64,000 nucleotides of DNA from Aphelocoma coerulescens (GCF_041296385.1 NC_091019.1:7401264-7465263); one strand, 5' to 3'. Shown: positions 11,215 through 21,721, counted from the stretch's first letter. Numbers and translations: made by a program. The notes: generated from the sequence alone by a model not told the origin.

Positions 11215-11485
11215 TGTTGGGGTCCCTCCCCTGCCATGTAGCCCTGAGGGAGGCACGGGGTTTCCCTGCCCCTGCTCAGCCTCGTTCCCCATTGGTTGGT
11301 TTGTGTTCCCCTGCGCAGGCAAAGCAGCTCGGGTGCTGACTGCAGCAGTCGCTTGGCAGAGCCCGGCCATGCGGCTGGGGAAATAAACATCTCTGAAACA
11401 TCTAGCAAGAATCCGTCCGTATATATATCTTTTCCACGGGACTCCTGGTTGGATATAGGCGTGTTGCGGTATCCCCACTGCAACA
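11215..11485 (+). repeat. 3' LTR of cold-shock element, copy 1
   Basis: 271 bp, the same family and nearly the same sequence as 9290-9564, with a 4-bp deletion in the TATATAT/GTTT region and about four substitutions. It is followed directly by the TSD gaatat. Confidence 0.92.
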
Positions 11486-11497
11486 GAATATGACTAC

Positions 11498-11852
11498 TGT
11501 AGGTACAAAAATGCTGCTAGCAAGGATTTTCTTGCTATTTTCTAAGCCCATGAGACTTTTCTCTCTCACAGAAGAGGTAGCAGAGTTATGTCAACAACCA
11601 AACACTTGCAGCCTTGAAAAGTCTTTTTATAGCACAGTAGAAAAATATTTTGACAACGGATGTTTTAGGTTTTTAGCCAATCACCCCCAAGGGGTGGCTG
11701 ATCCTTTGTCCAATTAGACTATGAAGAAAAAGTCTATAAAAGAGTTTGTAAAATAATTAAATAAATCAATCTTGCTGCACAGTTCCTGCCTGCTGGATCT
11801 TCTCTCCTCCTCTCTACAGCTGTGGGACACAGTGATATACCCTAGGGTTGCA
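11498..11852 (+). repeat. 5' LTR (LTR a) of the betaretrovirus-like ERV
   Basis: Starts TGTAGGTACAAAAATG. It contains AGCCAATCACCCCC and GTCCAATTAG (CCAAT boxes), TCTATAAAAGAG (TATA box, near 11733) and AATAAA at 11760-11765. U5 then ends near GGTTGCA. Confidence 0.8.
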
Positions 11853-11860
11853 GTAATATT

Positions 11861-11878
11861 TGGTGCCGCCGAGGTGAT
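11861..11878 (+). promoter_or_regulatory. Candidate primer-binding site
   Basis: TGGTGCCGCCGAGGTGAT lies about 8 bp after the proposed LTR end. The first eight bases (TGGTGCCG) are those expected for a His-tRNA type site. The remainder diverges, so the tRNA is not assigned with confidence. Confidence 0.4.
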
Positions 11879-11985
11879 CTGCACGCTGCGAAGTGTCCTG
11901 CTGCTGCAAGCCAAGCCAAATTTCTCTAGTGGTACGCTGTTCTCCTTCTCCCCCCCAGGACCGGGAGGTCCAACAGGACTGAGAA

Positions 11986-14755
11986 ATGGCAAACAGCAGC
12001 TCACAAACCAACGCTGTGGTAATGGTCTGGAAAGGTGTTTTCAGTATAATGCGCACCTCCATTCCTGAGAACTCAGTTCGGGAATTATTAGATTGGGCTA
12101 CCTTAAAAGGGATTTCCATGGACAGAGATACTGCCCTGGACTTTGGATTATGGCAAGAACCTGGCTGTGCTGTCTGACACGAATTCCCGTTTGGGGACCC
12201 AGCAGTGATAGAATTATACCGAACCTGGTGTTCGTTATTTATGCTGCTGACAGACCTTGACTGTGGCAGCCGAGCTGGCTCACCTATTTCTGTGATGAGT
12301 GATGGAGGGATATACGAAGGGGACCCCGCTGACCAGGCTTCAGGGGCGTGTGGTTCTGGATCCGAAAAAAAACCCCCGGCTTCACAGGCAGAGCCTGTGC
12401 CAGCTCAACCTGCACAGTCGCAGGACTCCATGGCCCCCAGGGACCCTGCGCCGGCAGAGGCGGGGGAGTTGGGGCAGCGGGAAGTCGCACAGGCTGCATT
12501 GCCACTCAGCTCGGCAGCGGCCCCGGCTTATCCAGGGCCATGAATTAGCGGTTTAGCGAATTAGACCATGGCGGCTCCTAGCCCGTCTGCACATGCATCG
12601 GCTGCGGTAGGAACACCCGGATCTACCTTCTTGGCCAGCGTAGCCCCAGGCGTGACTGCACCAAGACTGCCTGGGTGTGGTCCATTGCCCTCTATGGTGC
12701 TGCACTGTTCTGCACCACTGCAGAACTGAGCCATCGACCTTTTAATACAGTATCTGCCTTTGCTGACAGAGTTACCAAACATATCATGGAAGCTGGAGGA
12801 ACTGCTCAGCTTGCAAGAGCAGCTGCTGCGGATGCCAGAGGCACACCGCTCCGTGGGGTGTGCCAGGCCTGTGCCACCCGCACCGCCCGCACTGCCCGTG
12901 GGAGACGCGGCTCTGAACCAGGGAGTCGCGTGGGCAGCGGCAAACCCAGAACTAGCGCTGCAGCAGGAAAACCCAGGAGAGGCGGCGGCGGCTGCGCCCC
13001 GGCCAGTGGCGGCGCTGAACGCCGCCACAGAGCAAGGGCACGTGGCCGGAGCCAGGCGCAGGCACAGTGGAATAGACAAGCACGGCGGAATAGACAAGCA
13101 CGGCGCCAGGCACAGCTGCAGCGCAAGGGCAAGCGATGGCACCGAACGCTGCCGTGGAGCAAAAGACGAGCGCAGCGCCGGGAGCAGCTGCAGCCCTGGA
13201 GATAGCTGCAGTAGCTCCTGTACCAGTTCGGTCAGGACCAGCCAAGATGGCATCTCGTAAAGAGGCTGCTGTTCAAACTGCAGGGCAGCCAACTGTAGTC
13301 TGTGCTGTCTGTTCTGCCTCTAGTGAATCTGCCCCTCTCTGTCCACATCTCTTCACTCCCAGCACCTCAGAGTTGCCTTTGCCTGTTGATTCCTCATCAG
13401 AAAGTGAGGCAGATGAGGTTCTGGCCCCAGGTCATAAAGCTGCCCTAGCTGGGCGGCGAAGGAAAAGGCTGCGCCGGTCTCGCCCCTGGACCTTTCAGGA
13501 CTGCATGGCAACAGTGCGTCCAGCCCACTACAATCACTTCTTAGAGTCAGTTAAGATGTGAGCATTGGAGGAGAGTGACTGGAGATTATTGGAAACACTT
13601 GGAATGCCAAATAGATTTGAGGATTCTGGGGGTAATCGGGGAGCTGTTACACTCCATCCACAGGCTGTGCCAGGAGTTCAAGATGGTAGTGACTCCCCAA
13701 AAGGGGAGATCCAAGCTTTCCCGGTGTATAAGGCTCTCCCAAATTCAGGCAAGCATGATAAGCATGAGGTAATTGCTTGGAAGGTTGCCCAGGACCTCCA
13801 ATCCAAGGTGGCACAATATGGGCTAGGTTCTGCAGAGGTTATGCAGATAATAAGGGTGATAAATACAGATTTGCTTTCTCCATTTGATATTAGACACTTA
13901 GGTCAAATTCTATTTCAACCTGTACAATTTACAGTTTTTGAGAAAACCTGGAGAAAGCTGGCCGACAAGGCTGCATTAGGGAATATGCAGCTCCCTGCTG
14001 CTGATCCTAGATGGACAGCGGGAACAGATGCTTTGATGAGGACTGGTCCATTCTCTGATCCCAGCCTACAGGGTACTTTGTCCTATAGCATCCTGCAGCA
14101 AGCTCAACAGGTCAGCATGACTTCTCTGTTGAAAACAATAGAGTTGTCTACGCCCAGAAAGCGATATACTGAAATAGTTCAAGGGAAATCAGAGTCATTC
14201 CTCTCTTCTGTAGAGAAAGTCGCTGCTTCTCTCGAGAAGCAGGTTGAGGATGACGGGTTAAGACAGTTGTTGTTAAGGCAGTTAGTGAGAGATAACGCAA
14301 ACGAGGAGTGCAGAAAAATCATAGATGCCTTACCAGGGGACCCTGAGGTAACAGACATGGTCGAGGCCTGCTCTAAGGTGGGATCTGGGAATCAGAAAAG
14401 GCCTGCTTTGGCTGCGTTCCTGCAGCCTGTTCACACATCTTCTAATTGTGAACCAAAGCAACCAAAACAGGCAAAAAAACCAAAGTGGCCTAAGCCAAGC
14501 CAAAAGGAGAACACAGCGATCCCCCAGTGCAAGAGGTGTGGCAGACCAGGGCATTGCTCGGACTATTGTAGATCCCTGACTCATGTCGATGGTCGGCCTT
14601 TGTCGGGAAACTTCTGCTGGGGTGCAAGGAGGGGGAATTGCTCTCTGATGCAGTCGCTCCCCCAGAGAGTGGCACAGGCCTACTCAGCCACCCTAGAGAC
14701 AGCACCCAGGGATCAGATGGTTTTGACGTCCATACCTCAGCAGCAGTCATCTTAG
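11986..14755 (+). pseudogene. gag: gag pseudogene (matrix, capsid, nucleocapsid)
   Basis: Starts at ATG 11986 with a matrix-like segment (helical, SVRELLDWATLKG). In the same frame it has a TGA at 12175 and another stop at 12541. An Ala/Pro-rich region follows (about 12760-13260), including an 18-bp tandem duplication encoding GIDKHG twice near 13070-13105. The frame then shifts; from 13136 it is open apart from a TGA at 13559. Capsid features lie in 13565-14440, with a major-homology-like stretch (IVQGKSESFLSSVEKV) near 14170. A CCHC zinc knuckle CKRCGRPGHCSDYC lies near 14527-14570. A working gag would be one frame; this copy has at least three stops and one frameshift and is not functional. 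Confidence 0.82.
14605..14611 (+). promoter_or_regulatory. -1 frameshift slippery heptamer (gag-pro)
   Basis: GGGAAAC in the correct phase (G-GGA-AAC relative to the gag frame), placed after the zinc knuckle. A -1 shift here enters the pro frame, which is open into dUTPase. This heptamer is a known gag-pro slip site of betaretroviruses of the Mason-Pfizer type. The downstream RNA structure was not evaluated. Confidence 0.65.
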
Positions 14756-14949
14756 ACTCTAGCGGCATTTATAAGGTTCCCTTCGATGCATATGGACCCT
14801 TAGCCCAGGGATCCAGTGCAATGCTGGTGGGAAAACCTGATGTTGCCCATCAAGGAATCTTAGTGCACTCAGGAGTTATTGACACTGACTTTAAAGGTCA
14901 GATTCATGCTATGGTCTCCACGCAAAAACCCCCCTGTCACTATTCCTGA
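14612..14949 (+). pseudogene. pro: dUTPase domain of pro
   Basis: The frame is -1 relative to gag and overlaps its last 140 bp. It contains trimeric dUTPase motifs: an early GSDGFDVHT (motif 1-like), and GVIDTDFKGQIHAM (motif 3-like, with the conserved Asp). Such a domain upstream of protease is a betaretroviral trait and limits dUTP during reverse transcription. The frame is lost at the A5C6 run 14924-14934, where protease continues in another frame, so one base has been gained or lost there. Confidence 0.75.
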
Positions 14950-15406
14950 AAAGACTTGCCTTGCTAAATTAGTGCCTTTTAAGTTTTTTGGCCCCAGGAT
15001 AGAACAACAAACTCATGAAGATAACGGCAGTGGATCTACAGGACTTCCGCAGGCCTTCTGGACTGCAGACATCTCTGACCAAAGGCCACAGATGACATGT
15101 ACCCTGATCCTGCCACACGCCTGTCCGCCCCGGACTCAGCTTTGAGGTTTGATTGATACGGGTGCTGATGTAACTACCATCTCCTTCTTTGCGTGGCCTC
15201 CTTCATAGCCTTTAGCCCCTGTGGGATCGGCCATCGCAGGATTAGGAGGAACCACACAGAGCTATTTAAGCGAACGGCCTGTGGTGGTGAAGGACTCAGA
15301 GGGGCACCCAGCTATGATTAGGCCTTATGTTGCTACCACTTCCCATAACCTTTGGGGACAGGATGTGTTGGCAGCTTGGGGCGTACAGATTGGGACAAAT
15401 TTTTAG
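14935..15406 (+). pseudogene. pro: Aspartic protease domain of pro
   Basis: Begins with a GSTGLPQAFWT segment typical of the pre-protease junction. It reaches the active-site signature LIDTGADVTTIS near 15150 and ends with a WGQDVLAAWGVQI C-terminal motif near 15355-15395. The frame is broken by TGA at 15143, directly before the active site, and by TAG near 15206. It is inactive as it stands. Confidence 0.75.
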
Positions 15407-15419
15407 CAGGGGTCACTGT

Positions 15420-15485
15420 GTGTAAGAGCGCACAGTATCCTACACTGCCTTTGAGGTGGTTGATTAACACACCAATCCGAGTCAG
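15420..15485 (+). other. Junction of the reverse-transcriptase deletion
   Basis: After the protease end, a short RT-start-like segment (LPLRWLINTPIRV, near 15440-15482) passes directly into the RNase H motif DSAQLVELRAV (15485 on). The fingers, palm and thumb with the catalytic YxDD are missing. The same junction recurs in the second unit at 17452-17515, so the deletion predates the duplication. Confidence 0.75.
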
Positions 15486-16612
15486 ATTCTGCTCAGTTAG
15501 TTGAATTAAGGGCTGTTACCATGGCTTTTCAGCGATTCTCACAGGAACCTTTGAATTTGGTTACTGACTCTGCTTATGTAGCAGATATCACCCAATGCTT
15601 AGATTGTTCCCTTCTGAAGGAGGTGAACAATGCGGCTCTGTTTTCGCTGTTGCAAACCTTGTGGTCTGCAATTCAAGCTCGAGTGCATCCGTATTACATT
15701 CTGCACATTCGAAGCCACACCAATTTACCAGGTTTTCTAACGCAAGGCAATGCCAGGGCTGACATGCTGGCCAACCCTGCATGGGTAGCGCCTCAGCCTG
15801 ACAAAATTGCACAAGCCAAGGCATCGCACGGTTTCTCCCATCAAAGTGCACATACCCTGCAGAAGCAGTTTCATTTAACGCCAACCAAGGCTCGCAACAT
15901 TGTCAGCGCTTGTGCTGACTGTCACGGACTCGCTGCGCCTTTGCCAGCGGGGGTAAACCCCAGAGGGCTAAAAGCCTTGCAGATTTGGCAAACGGATGTA
16001 ACTCACATCCCAGAATTTGGTCGGCTGAAATATGTGCAGGTGTCTATTGACACTTTCTCCTCGGCTATGTGGGCTACTGCTCACACTGGAGAGAAGGGCC
16101 GTGATGTCATTGCCCATTGGAAATTGGCTTTCTCAGTCCTGGGCGTGCCAGCTTCTGTGAAAACTGATAATGGTCCTGCCTAGGCCTCGGTGAAGACGCG
16201 GCAGTTTTTACACCTATGGGGTGTAGACCATACCTTTGGTATCCCACATTCTCCTACTGACCAAGCCATTGGTGAACTCGCTCATGGTACCTTGAAGCGT
16301 GTTTTGGGCAAGCAGAAAAGGGGAATGCATGGAGAAACCCCACTGAGCCAGCTAGCAAAAGCTTTGTATACAATTCATCACCTTACAGTACCACAAAATT
16401 CAAATAATCCTGTTATTCTGAATCATTTTCTCTCATTGCAGTCTGCAGGCGACAGACAACTGCCCCGGCCAAAAGTCTGGGTGCGGAATTTACTCACTAA
16501 CCAGTGGGAAGGCCCTCATGAGCTTATCGTTTGGGGTCGTGGGTATGCTTGCGTTTCCACAGATACTGGGGTACGGTGGCTACCTGCAAAATGTGTTCGC
16601 CCTGACCTATAG
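15485..16612 (+). pseudogene. pol: RNase H - integrase (pol 3' part)
   Basis: RNase H begins upstream of ATG 15521 (DSAQLVELRAV, then TDSAYVADI and HIRSHTNLPG). The integrase zinc-binding segment has the CADCHG Cys pair near 15910. The catalytic core has WQTDVTH (first Asp), KTDNGPA (second Asp) and QAIGELAHGTLKR (Glu), so the D,D,E set is present. The C-terminal DNA-binding domain contains VWVRNLLTNQWEGP and GVRWLPAKCVRP. One in-frame TAG at 16181, directly after KTDNGPA, splits the core. The frame ends in TAG at 16610. It would strand-transfer viral DNA if intact. Confidence 0.82.
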
Positions 16613-16795
16613 CACCAGAGGCAGAACAGGCAACCTCCAAATGATGACCAGAACGCCAATCATCCAAATGGCGACCAGAATGTAGAGCATCAGCCTAATG
16701 ACTCTTCTGGTGATGACCAGGATGTCAACCATCAGGCAGATGGTCCTCCTACAAGCAGAGACTGGGATGGCCCTTCTACGGGCAGAGACTGAACT
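16613..16795 (+). other. Open Asp/Asn/Gln-rich tail after the integrase stop
   Basis: Past the TAG the same frame stays open for about 60 codons with imperfect repeats of the NDDQNANHPNGDQN type. It ends at a TGA after STGRD. The second unit (17846-17998) keeps the same TAG and an open frame of similar composition. The tail may once have belonged to integrase. Whether it is ever translated is unknown. Confidence 0.45.
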
Positions 16796-16908
16796 TTGGA
16801 TTTCTTGTTGTGGGGTCGGATCGTTGAGGCCTTGGGGACATGTTTGGAGTTGATAACTGATGTATATTTCTATTTGGCATTAATAGTAGAGTTGTTATCT
16901 TATAAAAC

Positions 16909-16921
16909 AAAAAGGGGGAAT
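16909..16921 (+). promoter_or_regulatory. Polypurine tract before LTR b
   Basis: AAAAAGGGGGAAT directly precedes TGTAGGTAC of LTR b. This is the expected plus-strand primer site of reverse transcription. An equivalent tract precedes LTR c at 18111-18122. Confidence 0.75.
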
Positions 16922-17292
16922 TGTAGGTACAAAATGCTATTAGTGAGGATTTTCTTGTTATTTTCTAAGTCCGTGAGAGACTTTTCTCTCTCACAGAAGA
17001 GGTGGCAGGGAATGTAAACAACCAAGCCACCTGCAACCTTGAAAAGTCTTGTTTATGGTATAGTAGAAAAATATTTTGACAATGGATGTTTTAGGATTTT
17101 AGCCAATCACCCCCAAGGGGTGGCTGATCCTTTGTCCAATTAGACTATGAAGAAAAAAGTCTATAAAAGAGTTTGTAAAATAATTAAATAAATCAATCTT
17201 GCTGCACAGTTCCTGCCTGCTGGATCTTCTCCTCCTCCTCCTCCCTATGGCTATGGGACACAGTGCTATACCGTAGGAACCAGGCCTGCGGT
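16922..17292 (+). repeat. LTR b of the betaretrovirus-like ERV
   Basis: Same family as LTR a: TGTAGGTACAAAATGC start, CCAAT boxes, TCTATAAAAGAG, AATAAA near 17187. It carries (CTC)n expansion in U5. It leads straight into protease sequence at about 17293 without primer-binding site or gag. Confidence 0.8.
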
Positions 17293-18122
17293 AATAGGTG
17301 AAGTACTCAGAGGGGCACACGGCTACAATTAGGCCTTATGTCGTTACCACTTCCCATAACCTTTGGGGACAGGATGTGTTGGCAGCTTGGGGGGTACGGA
17401 TTAGGACAACTTTTTAGCAGGGGTTACTGTGTGTAAGGGCACACAGTATCCTACACTGCCTTTGCAGTGGTTGATTAACACACCGATCCGAGTCAGGCTC
17501 TGCTCAGTTAGTTGAATTAAGGGCTGTTACCATGGCTTTTCAACGATTCTCACAGGAACCTTTGAATTTGATTACTGAAGCCGACTAGCAAAAGCTTTGT
17601 ATACAATTCATCACCTTACAGTACCACAAAATTCAAATAATCCTGTTATTCTGAATCATTTTCTCTCATTGCAGTCTGCAGGCGAGACAAAACTGCCCCG
17701 GGCAAAAGTCTGGGTGCAGAATTTACTCCCTAACCAGTGGGAAGGCCTGCAGGAGCTTATCATCTGGGGTCGTGGGTATGCTTGCGTTTCCACAGATACT
17801 GGGGTATGGTGGCTACCTGCAAAATGTGTTTGCCCTGACCTATAGCACCAGAGGCAGAACAGGCAACCTCCAAATGATGACCAGAATGCAGACCATCCAA
17901 ATGGCCACCAGAATGTATATCATCAGCCTAATGACTCTTCTGATGATGACCAAGATGTCAACCATCAGGCAGATGGTCCTTCTCCAATCAGAGACTGAAC
18001 TTTAAATTTCTTTTTATGGAGTCAGATCATTAAAGCCTTAAGGACATATTTAGAATTAACAACTGATGTGATTTTCTACTTAGGATTAATAGTAGAGTTG
18101 TTATCAAATAAAAAGGGGGAAT
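17293..18122 (+). pseudogene. Second, heavily deleted internal segment
   Basis: It matches 15283-15560 (protease C-terminus, RT-deletion junction, start of RNase H) up to about 17578. It then jumps to sequence equivalent to 16350 onward: an integrase C-terminal frame at 17597-17845 (82 codons, ending PAKCVCPDL), the Asp/Asn/Gln-rich tail, and the purine tract. Most of RNase H and the integrase core are missing. Confidence 0.8.
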
Positions 18123-18446
18123 TGTAGATACAAAAATGCTATTAGTGAGGATTTTCTTGTTATTTTCTAAGTCCGTGAGAGACTTTTCTCTCTCACAGAA
18201 GAGGTAGCAGTTATGTCAACAACCAAACAACCTGCAACCTTGAAAAGTCTTGTTTATAGAACGGTAGAAAAATATTTTGATCATGGCTGTTTTAGGATTT
18301 TAGCCAATCACCCCAAGGGGTGGCTGATCCTTTGTCCAATTAGACTATGAAGAAAAAGTCTATAAAAGAGTTTGTAAAATAATTAAATAAATCAATCTTG
18401 CTGCACAATTCCTGCCTGCTGGATCTTCTCTCCTCCTCTCTAGCTG
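18123..18446 (+). repeat. LTR c of the betaretrovirus-like ERV
   Basis: Starts TGTAGATACAAAAATGC and follows LTR a and LTR b through TATA and AATAAA. It loses similarity after CCTCCTCTCTAGCTG, so the last 50-60 bp of U5 seem to be missing. Confidence 0.75.
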
Positions 18447-21287
18447 TTGTCATTTCCATAGTATCCAGGGATTTTTGTCTTATTTATTTTTACCCTTTTT
18501 TGTTGTCGCTGATTGGGGTTGTTCCCCAGAAAAGGGATGAATAGATAGAAAAAGAGGAAGAGCTTACTCAGAACAAAGAAATGTCTCTTTTGGCTTAGAA
18601 TACATGATAATTGAACCAGCAATGTGCATTTATTTCCAGGATCGTAATTCAGGTGTAATTGATCTTCCAAATATCCAGCCTAAATATTGGAGGACAATTA
18701 AAAGTTGGCAGGTCTTCCTGGTAACTTAATCAGCTTTTGTGCCACCTCTTTACAAGAGACTGACCACTACTGGAGCAGTTGAGAACCTGTTCCTTAATTG
18801 CTCTGGACTGCACAATAGAAAAATTAATAATTTGAACAGTTGTTTTTGGAAGAGAAGCTGCTTATCATGTCTCATTGTGCAACAGTACAGCGAGAGTAAT
18901 CAAAAGTGAAATACACAGTTAAATAAAGCAAATTAGAACCCGTTACAACATAATTGTACCATAATTGATACATAATTGTACCTATCAGTTTCTTTCTTAA
19001 TTAGAGGTTTCTTTCTTTACTGGAACATTATTATTATTCAGAAGGAACAGAAATGTACGAACATAGTTCGTTTTAAAGCTTTTGCATGTACATGCAAAAT
19101 ATTTGCCTGTATGAAATAGACACATAGTGTCTTGCACATTAATCTACTAAATGTTTCTATTATACAGCTATACTATAGTATCAAATAAATTAACCTCTAG
19201 TTGGGTGGGCTTTCAAGGTCTTGCAGAGAACTTCGATTTCTGTAAAGTATTCAGGCTATATGACTTGTAGAGAAGTTACATGCTGAGTGGAGGTTCAAGT
19301 CACCTGGGGATGGTAGTAAAGTTTTAGAGTGGCATAGTGGTACAGGTGGTTTGGTGAAAAACAAGGAATCTATCACAGAGAAACATGCTTCTAGGAGTGA
19401 TATGCGCTTCTACAGCAAGCTAGATTTTGGAATGGATACTGAATATTGAACTTGAGTAAAGGTGAAGTCTTAGGGAGACTGGGGAACATGTGAATCGATA
19501 CATTTGTGTGTATTCTAGAAGTCAAACTTTCCACAGGTATTTGAAAAATCTGTTTTGAGAGTGGAGTGTCTCTACTGTGAACAGAACTTAAATGGTCTTG
19601 TCTAGCCATGCTTCAACAATACATCACTAGGAATCTTTCAACTGCAGTCAGTCTGTGTTAGTCTTCTATTCACCCTTCTTCATGAGGAAATAAGTAATGA
19701 CATAAATTTATCCCAGTGAATATTCTAGTAATTGCAGAGACTGACTGAATATTTTAACCAATGAGTATTGCTTCAAGTTAACTGAGGTGCATGCACCTTC
19801 CTTCTGGGGATAAAATTTATCAAGTGGTTTTGAGAAGCTATGGCTTTGTTCAGGCCCACTGCTGAATAAATTGTATATTTAGTTTGAAAATAGTATACCC
19901 TTTTCTGTAAATATTAGCACTTCTATAAAGCAGATACAAATACCCTATGTAAAGAATAAAAATCTTTAAATTAATAAATAACTTATCCAGCCTCACAATG
20001 AGAGGAAGTCATTGCTTTTTTACTTATTTTTTGTTTGTTATTTTGTCTGATTTGTGGTTAATTGGAAGTGTAACGCTTACTGTTTTGACAGGTAGACCTA
20101 AACTTTCCTCCTCAAACGGCAAAAGATGAGAAATGGGAATGTGCTTTTGCTCTTGTGTACGGAGAACAGAGGTAGCACGAAATATAGTGCACTGTGTGAC
20201 TACCTCTGTAAGACATGAAAAAGCAGTAATCCCTGAAATAAAACTTGGACCTATAACATAGAATCCTGTAGACTAACACTGGAAACTCAAAATCATAAGA
20301 CACGATTGCTGATAATAATGGGATACTTGTTCTCTTTTTATAGTGAGAAGAAGCCTTATACTAAGTTTTTGTTGTCTTTGCTGTGGTTATTTTGTCAGTT
20401 TAATTTAAGCAAGAGTTTAACCTTAGCAAGAATTTAATTTTAATTTCATTTTAGCCAGATATCAGCCAATTCCGCCTTCAGAACTTCCCATCAACTTTAC
20501 AATAAGTAACTGTGTAAGTGCTTAGTCAACCTTGTGATAGTCCTTCTAAGCACAACAACTTAATTTATTTGGTGAAATCTATTGAAAACAAAACTTTTTC
20601 TCCTTGAAGGAGCACTGGTTAGACTTAGTCAGGGTAACAATATATGCAAACACAAAATTTTTTTTAAAAGGTCCGTGTTTTTTTAAAAGAAGGAACTGAT
20701 ATGAGGAAATTAAGGGAGAATGAGGAATAAAAGGAGAGGGAGGAGGGGGTAGCAAGAGACAATTATAGATTTTAAAAACTGTTATGCTTTTTTAAAAAGA
20801 GCCAAATACTTTTGTTAGAATGGAATCAAGTTATTTGTAAAATTGAACTCCTACCAAGGACTAGTGATATTAGATTTGAGGGTATTTGGAGGTTTTGCAA
20901 AAATGACTCAAGATTAAATACACTTCACATACACCTCTCCTAATCAGACAATGAGAGTCCAGCTGTACTTGGTTACAGGCAGACCTTCTTTTCTTTTAAA
21001 TTCCACAAACCATGAACAATAGCTACTCTGTCTGCTTTTTATGCAGTCATTTCCATCTAAAGATAAAAATAGAGACATTAAGTAAAAATGTGGAGATACC
21101 ACCTAACTATTCATTAAAATAAATCCATTTTCTCAGGGTTAATAGGTCCTAAGACTTCAACACTCCAAAGCAAAATACAAGTTAGAAAATGGTTTCATAT
21201 ACCCATAACAGATCAGTAAGTTTTTGAATTAAAGTACACTTGCAGCAGAAAGTACTTTAATAATCAGAACAACTATTTTTATTGATC
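18447..21287. other. AT-rich non-coding DNA
   Basis: No gene or repeat recognised. Only short, low-complexity open frames occur. Confidence 0.55.
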
Positions 21288-21293
21288 AATCTC

Positions 21294-21719
21294 TGTGGCA
21301 TTTAAGTAAAACCTAAAGCCTTGTTGCCTTTGTAAAATTATGGCTCAGGCCTGTTACTTCAGCTAGAGAAGGACTGTGAGAAAAGTCCGTGAGAAGAAAA
21401 ACAATTCGTTTTCCCCATGAAAATGTAGTATCAACAGAAGCAAGAAAGTTAAACAGTAGAAGGAGAAAACAGCAACATATCCGCACCTGTTATTTTTCTG
21501 AATGCTTGAACGCTTATGCCATAGGTAGCCAAGGGTAATATATTGTGATCAATAATAGCCAATGAGCCTATTGTAGTAGTTTAGCAGCCAATGAATCTGT
21601 AACACAAATAATGACATACAAAAGGTGTATAAAAGAGGCTGCTTTTTTTAATAAACAGCTTTTTGGCCCTTGAAAGAGGCACTGTCCGTGTGTGTGTCGT
21701 GACTGCCCCAACAGTGACA
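21294..21719 (+). repeat. 5' LTR of the 6.4-kb element
   Basis: TGTGGCATTTAAG start. CCAAT boxes (AGCCAATGAG, AGCCAATGAATC), GTGTATAAAAGAG (TATA, near 21626), AATAAACAGC polyadenylation signal near 21651, and an end at CCCCAACAGTGACA. Confidence 0.85.
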
Positions 21720-21721
21720 TC

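Larger units (their letters stand above)
9290..11485 (+). mobile_element. Short LTR element carrying a Y-box cold-shock domain (copy 1)
   Basis: A complete 2196-bp element: 5' LTR 9290-9564, internal region 9565-11214, 3' LTR 11215-11485. The perfect 6-bp TSD gaatat (9284-9289 and 11486-11491) is as expected for class II retroviral integration. The two LTRs differ at only about four positions plus one 4-bp gap, so the insertion is fairly young. The internal region has no recognisable protease, reverse transcriptase, integrase or envelope, so the element is non-autonomous. It encodes one 390-codon ORF (9683-10855) joining a matrix-like segment, a GC-rich linker and a cold-shock domain. A related element on the other strand at 27906-30106 shows that this is a family. 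Confidence 0.9.
11498..18446 (+). mobile_element. Betaretrovirus-like ERV with three LTRs and deleted RT
   Basis: The order is LTR a (11498-11852), gag, pro (dUTPase and protease), RNase H, integrase, LTR b (16922-17292), a second much-deleted internal segment, then LTR c (18123-18446). LTR b and LTR c are each preceded by a purine tract ending AAAAAGGGGGAAT. LTR a is not, so it is the true 5' end. The structure fits a tandem proviral array formed by LTR recombination followed by deletion. No envelope lies between integrase and LTR b. dUTPase in the pro frame, one CCHC finger visible in gag, and class II LTRs place it with betaretrovirus-like ERVK. No matching TSD was found; LTR c appears to break off inside U5. 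It starts only 6 bp after the TSD of the cold-shock element. Confidence 0.85.

Noticed and set aside
12561..13292. 243-codon minus-strand frame opposite gag
   Set aside because: It mirrors the Ala/Pro-rich gag region. The plus strand is continuous with capsid.
11986..18122. Envelope gene in the betaretrovirus-like ERV
   Set aside because: Only about 310 bp separate integrase from LTR b, and they hold a D/N/Q-rich repeat, not an envelope.
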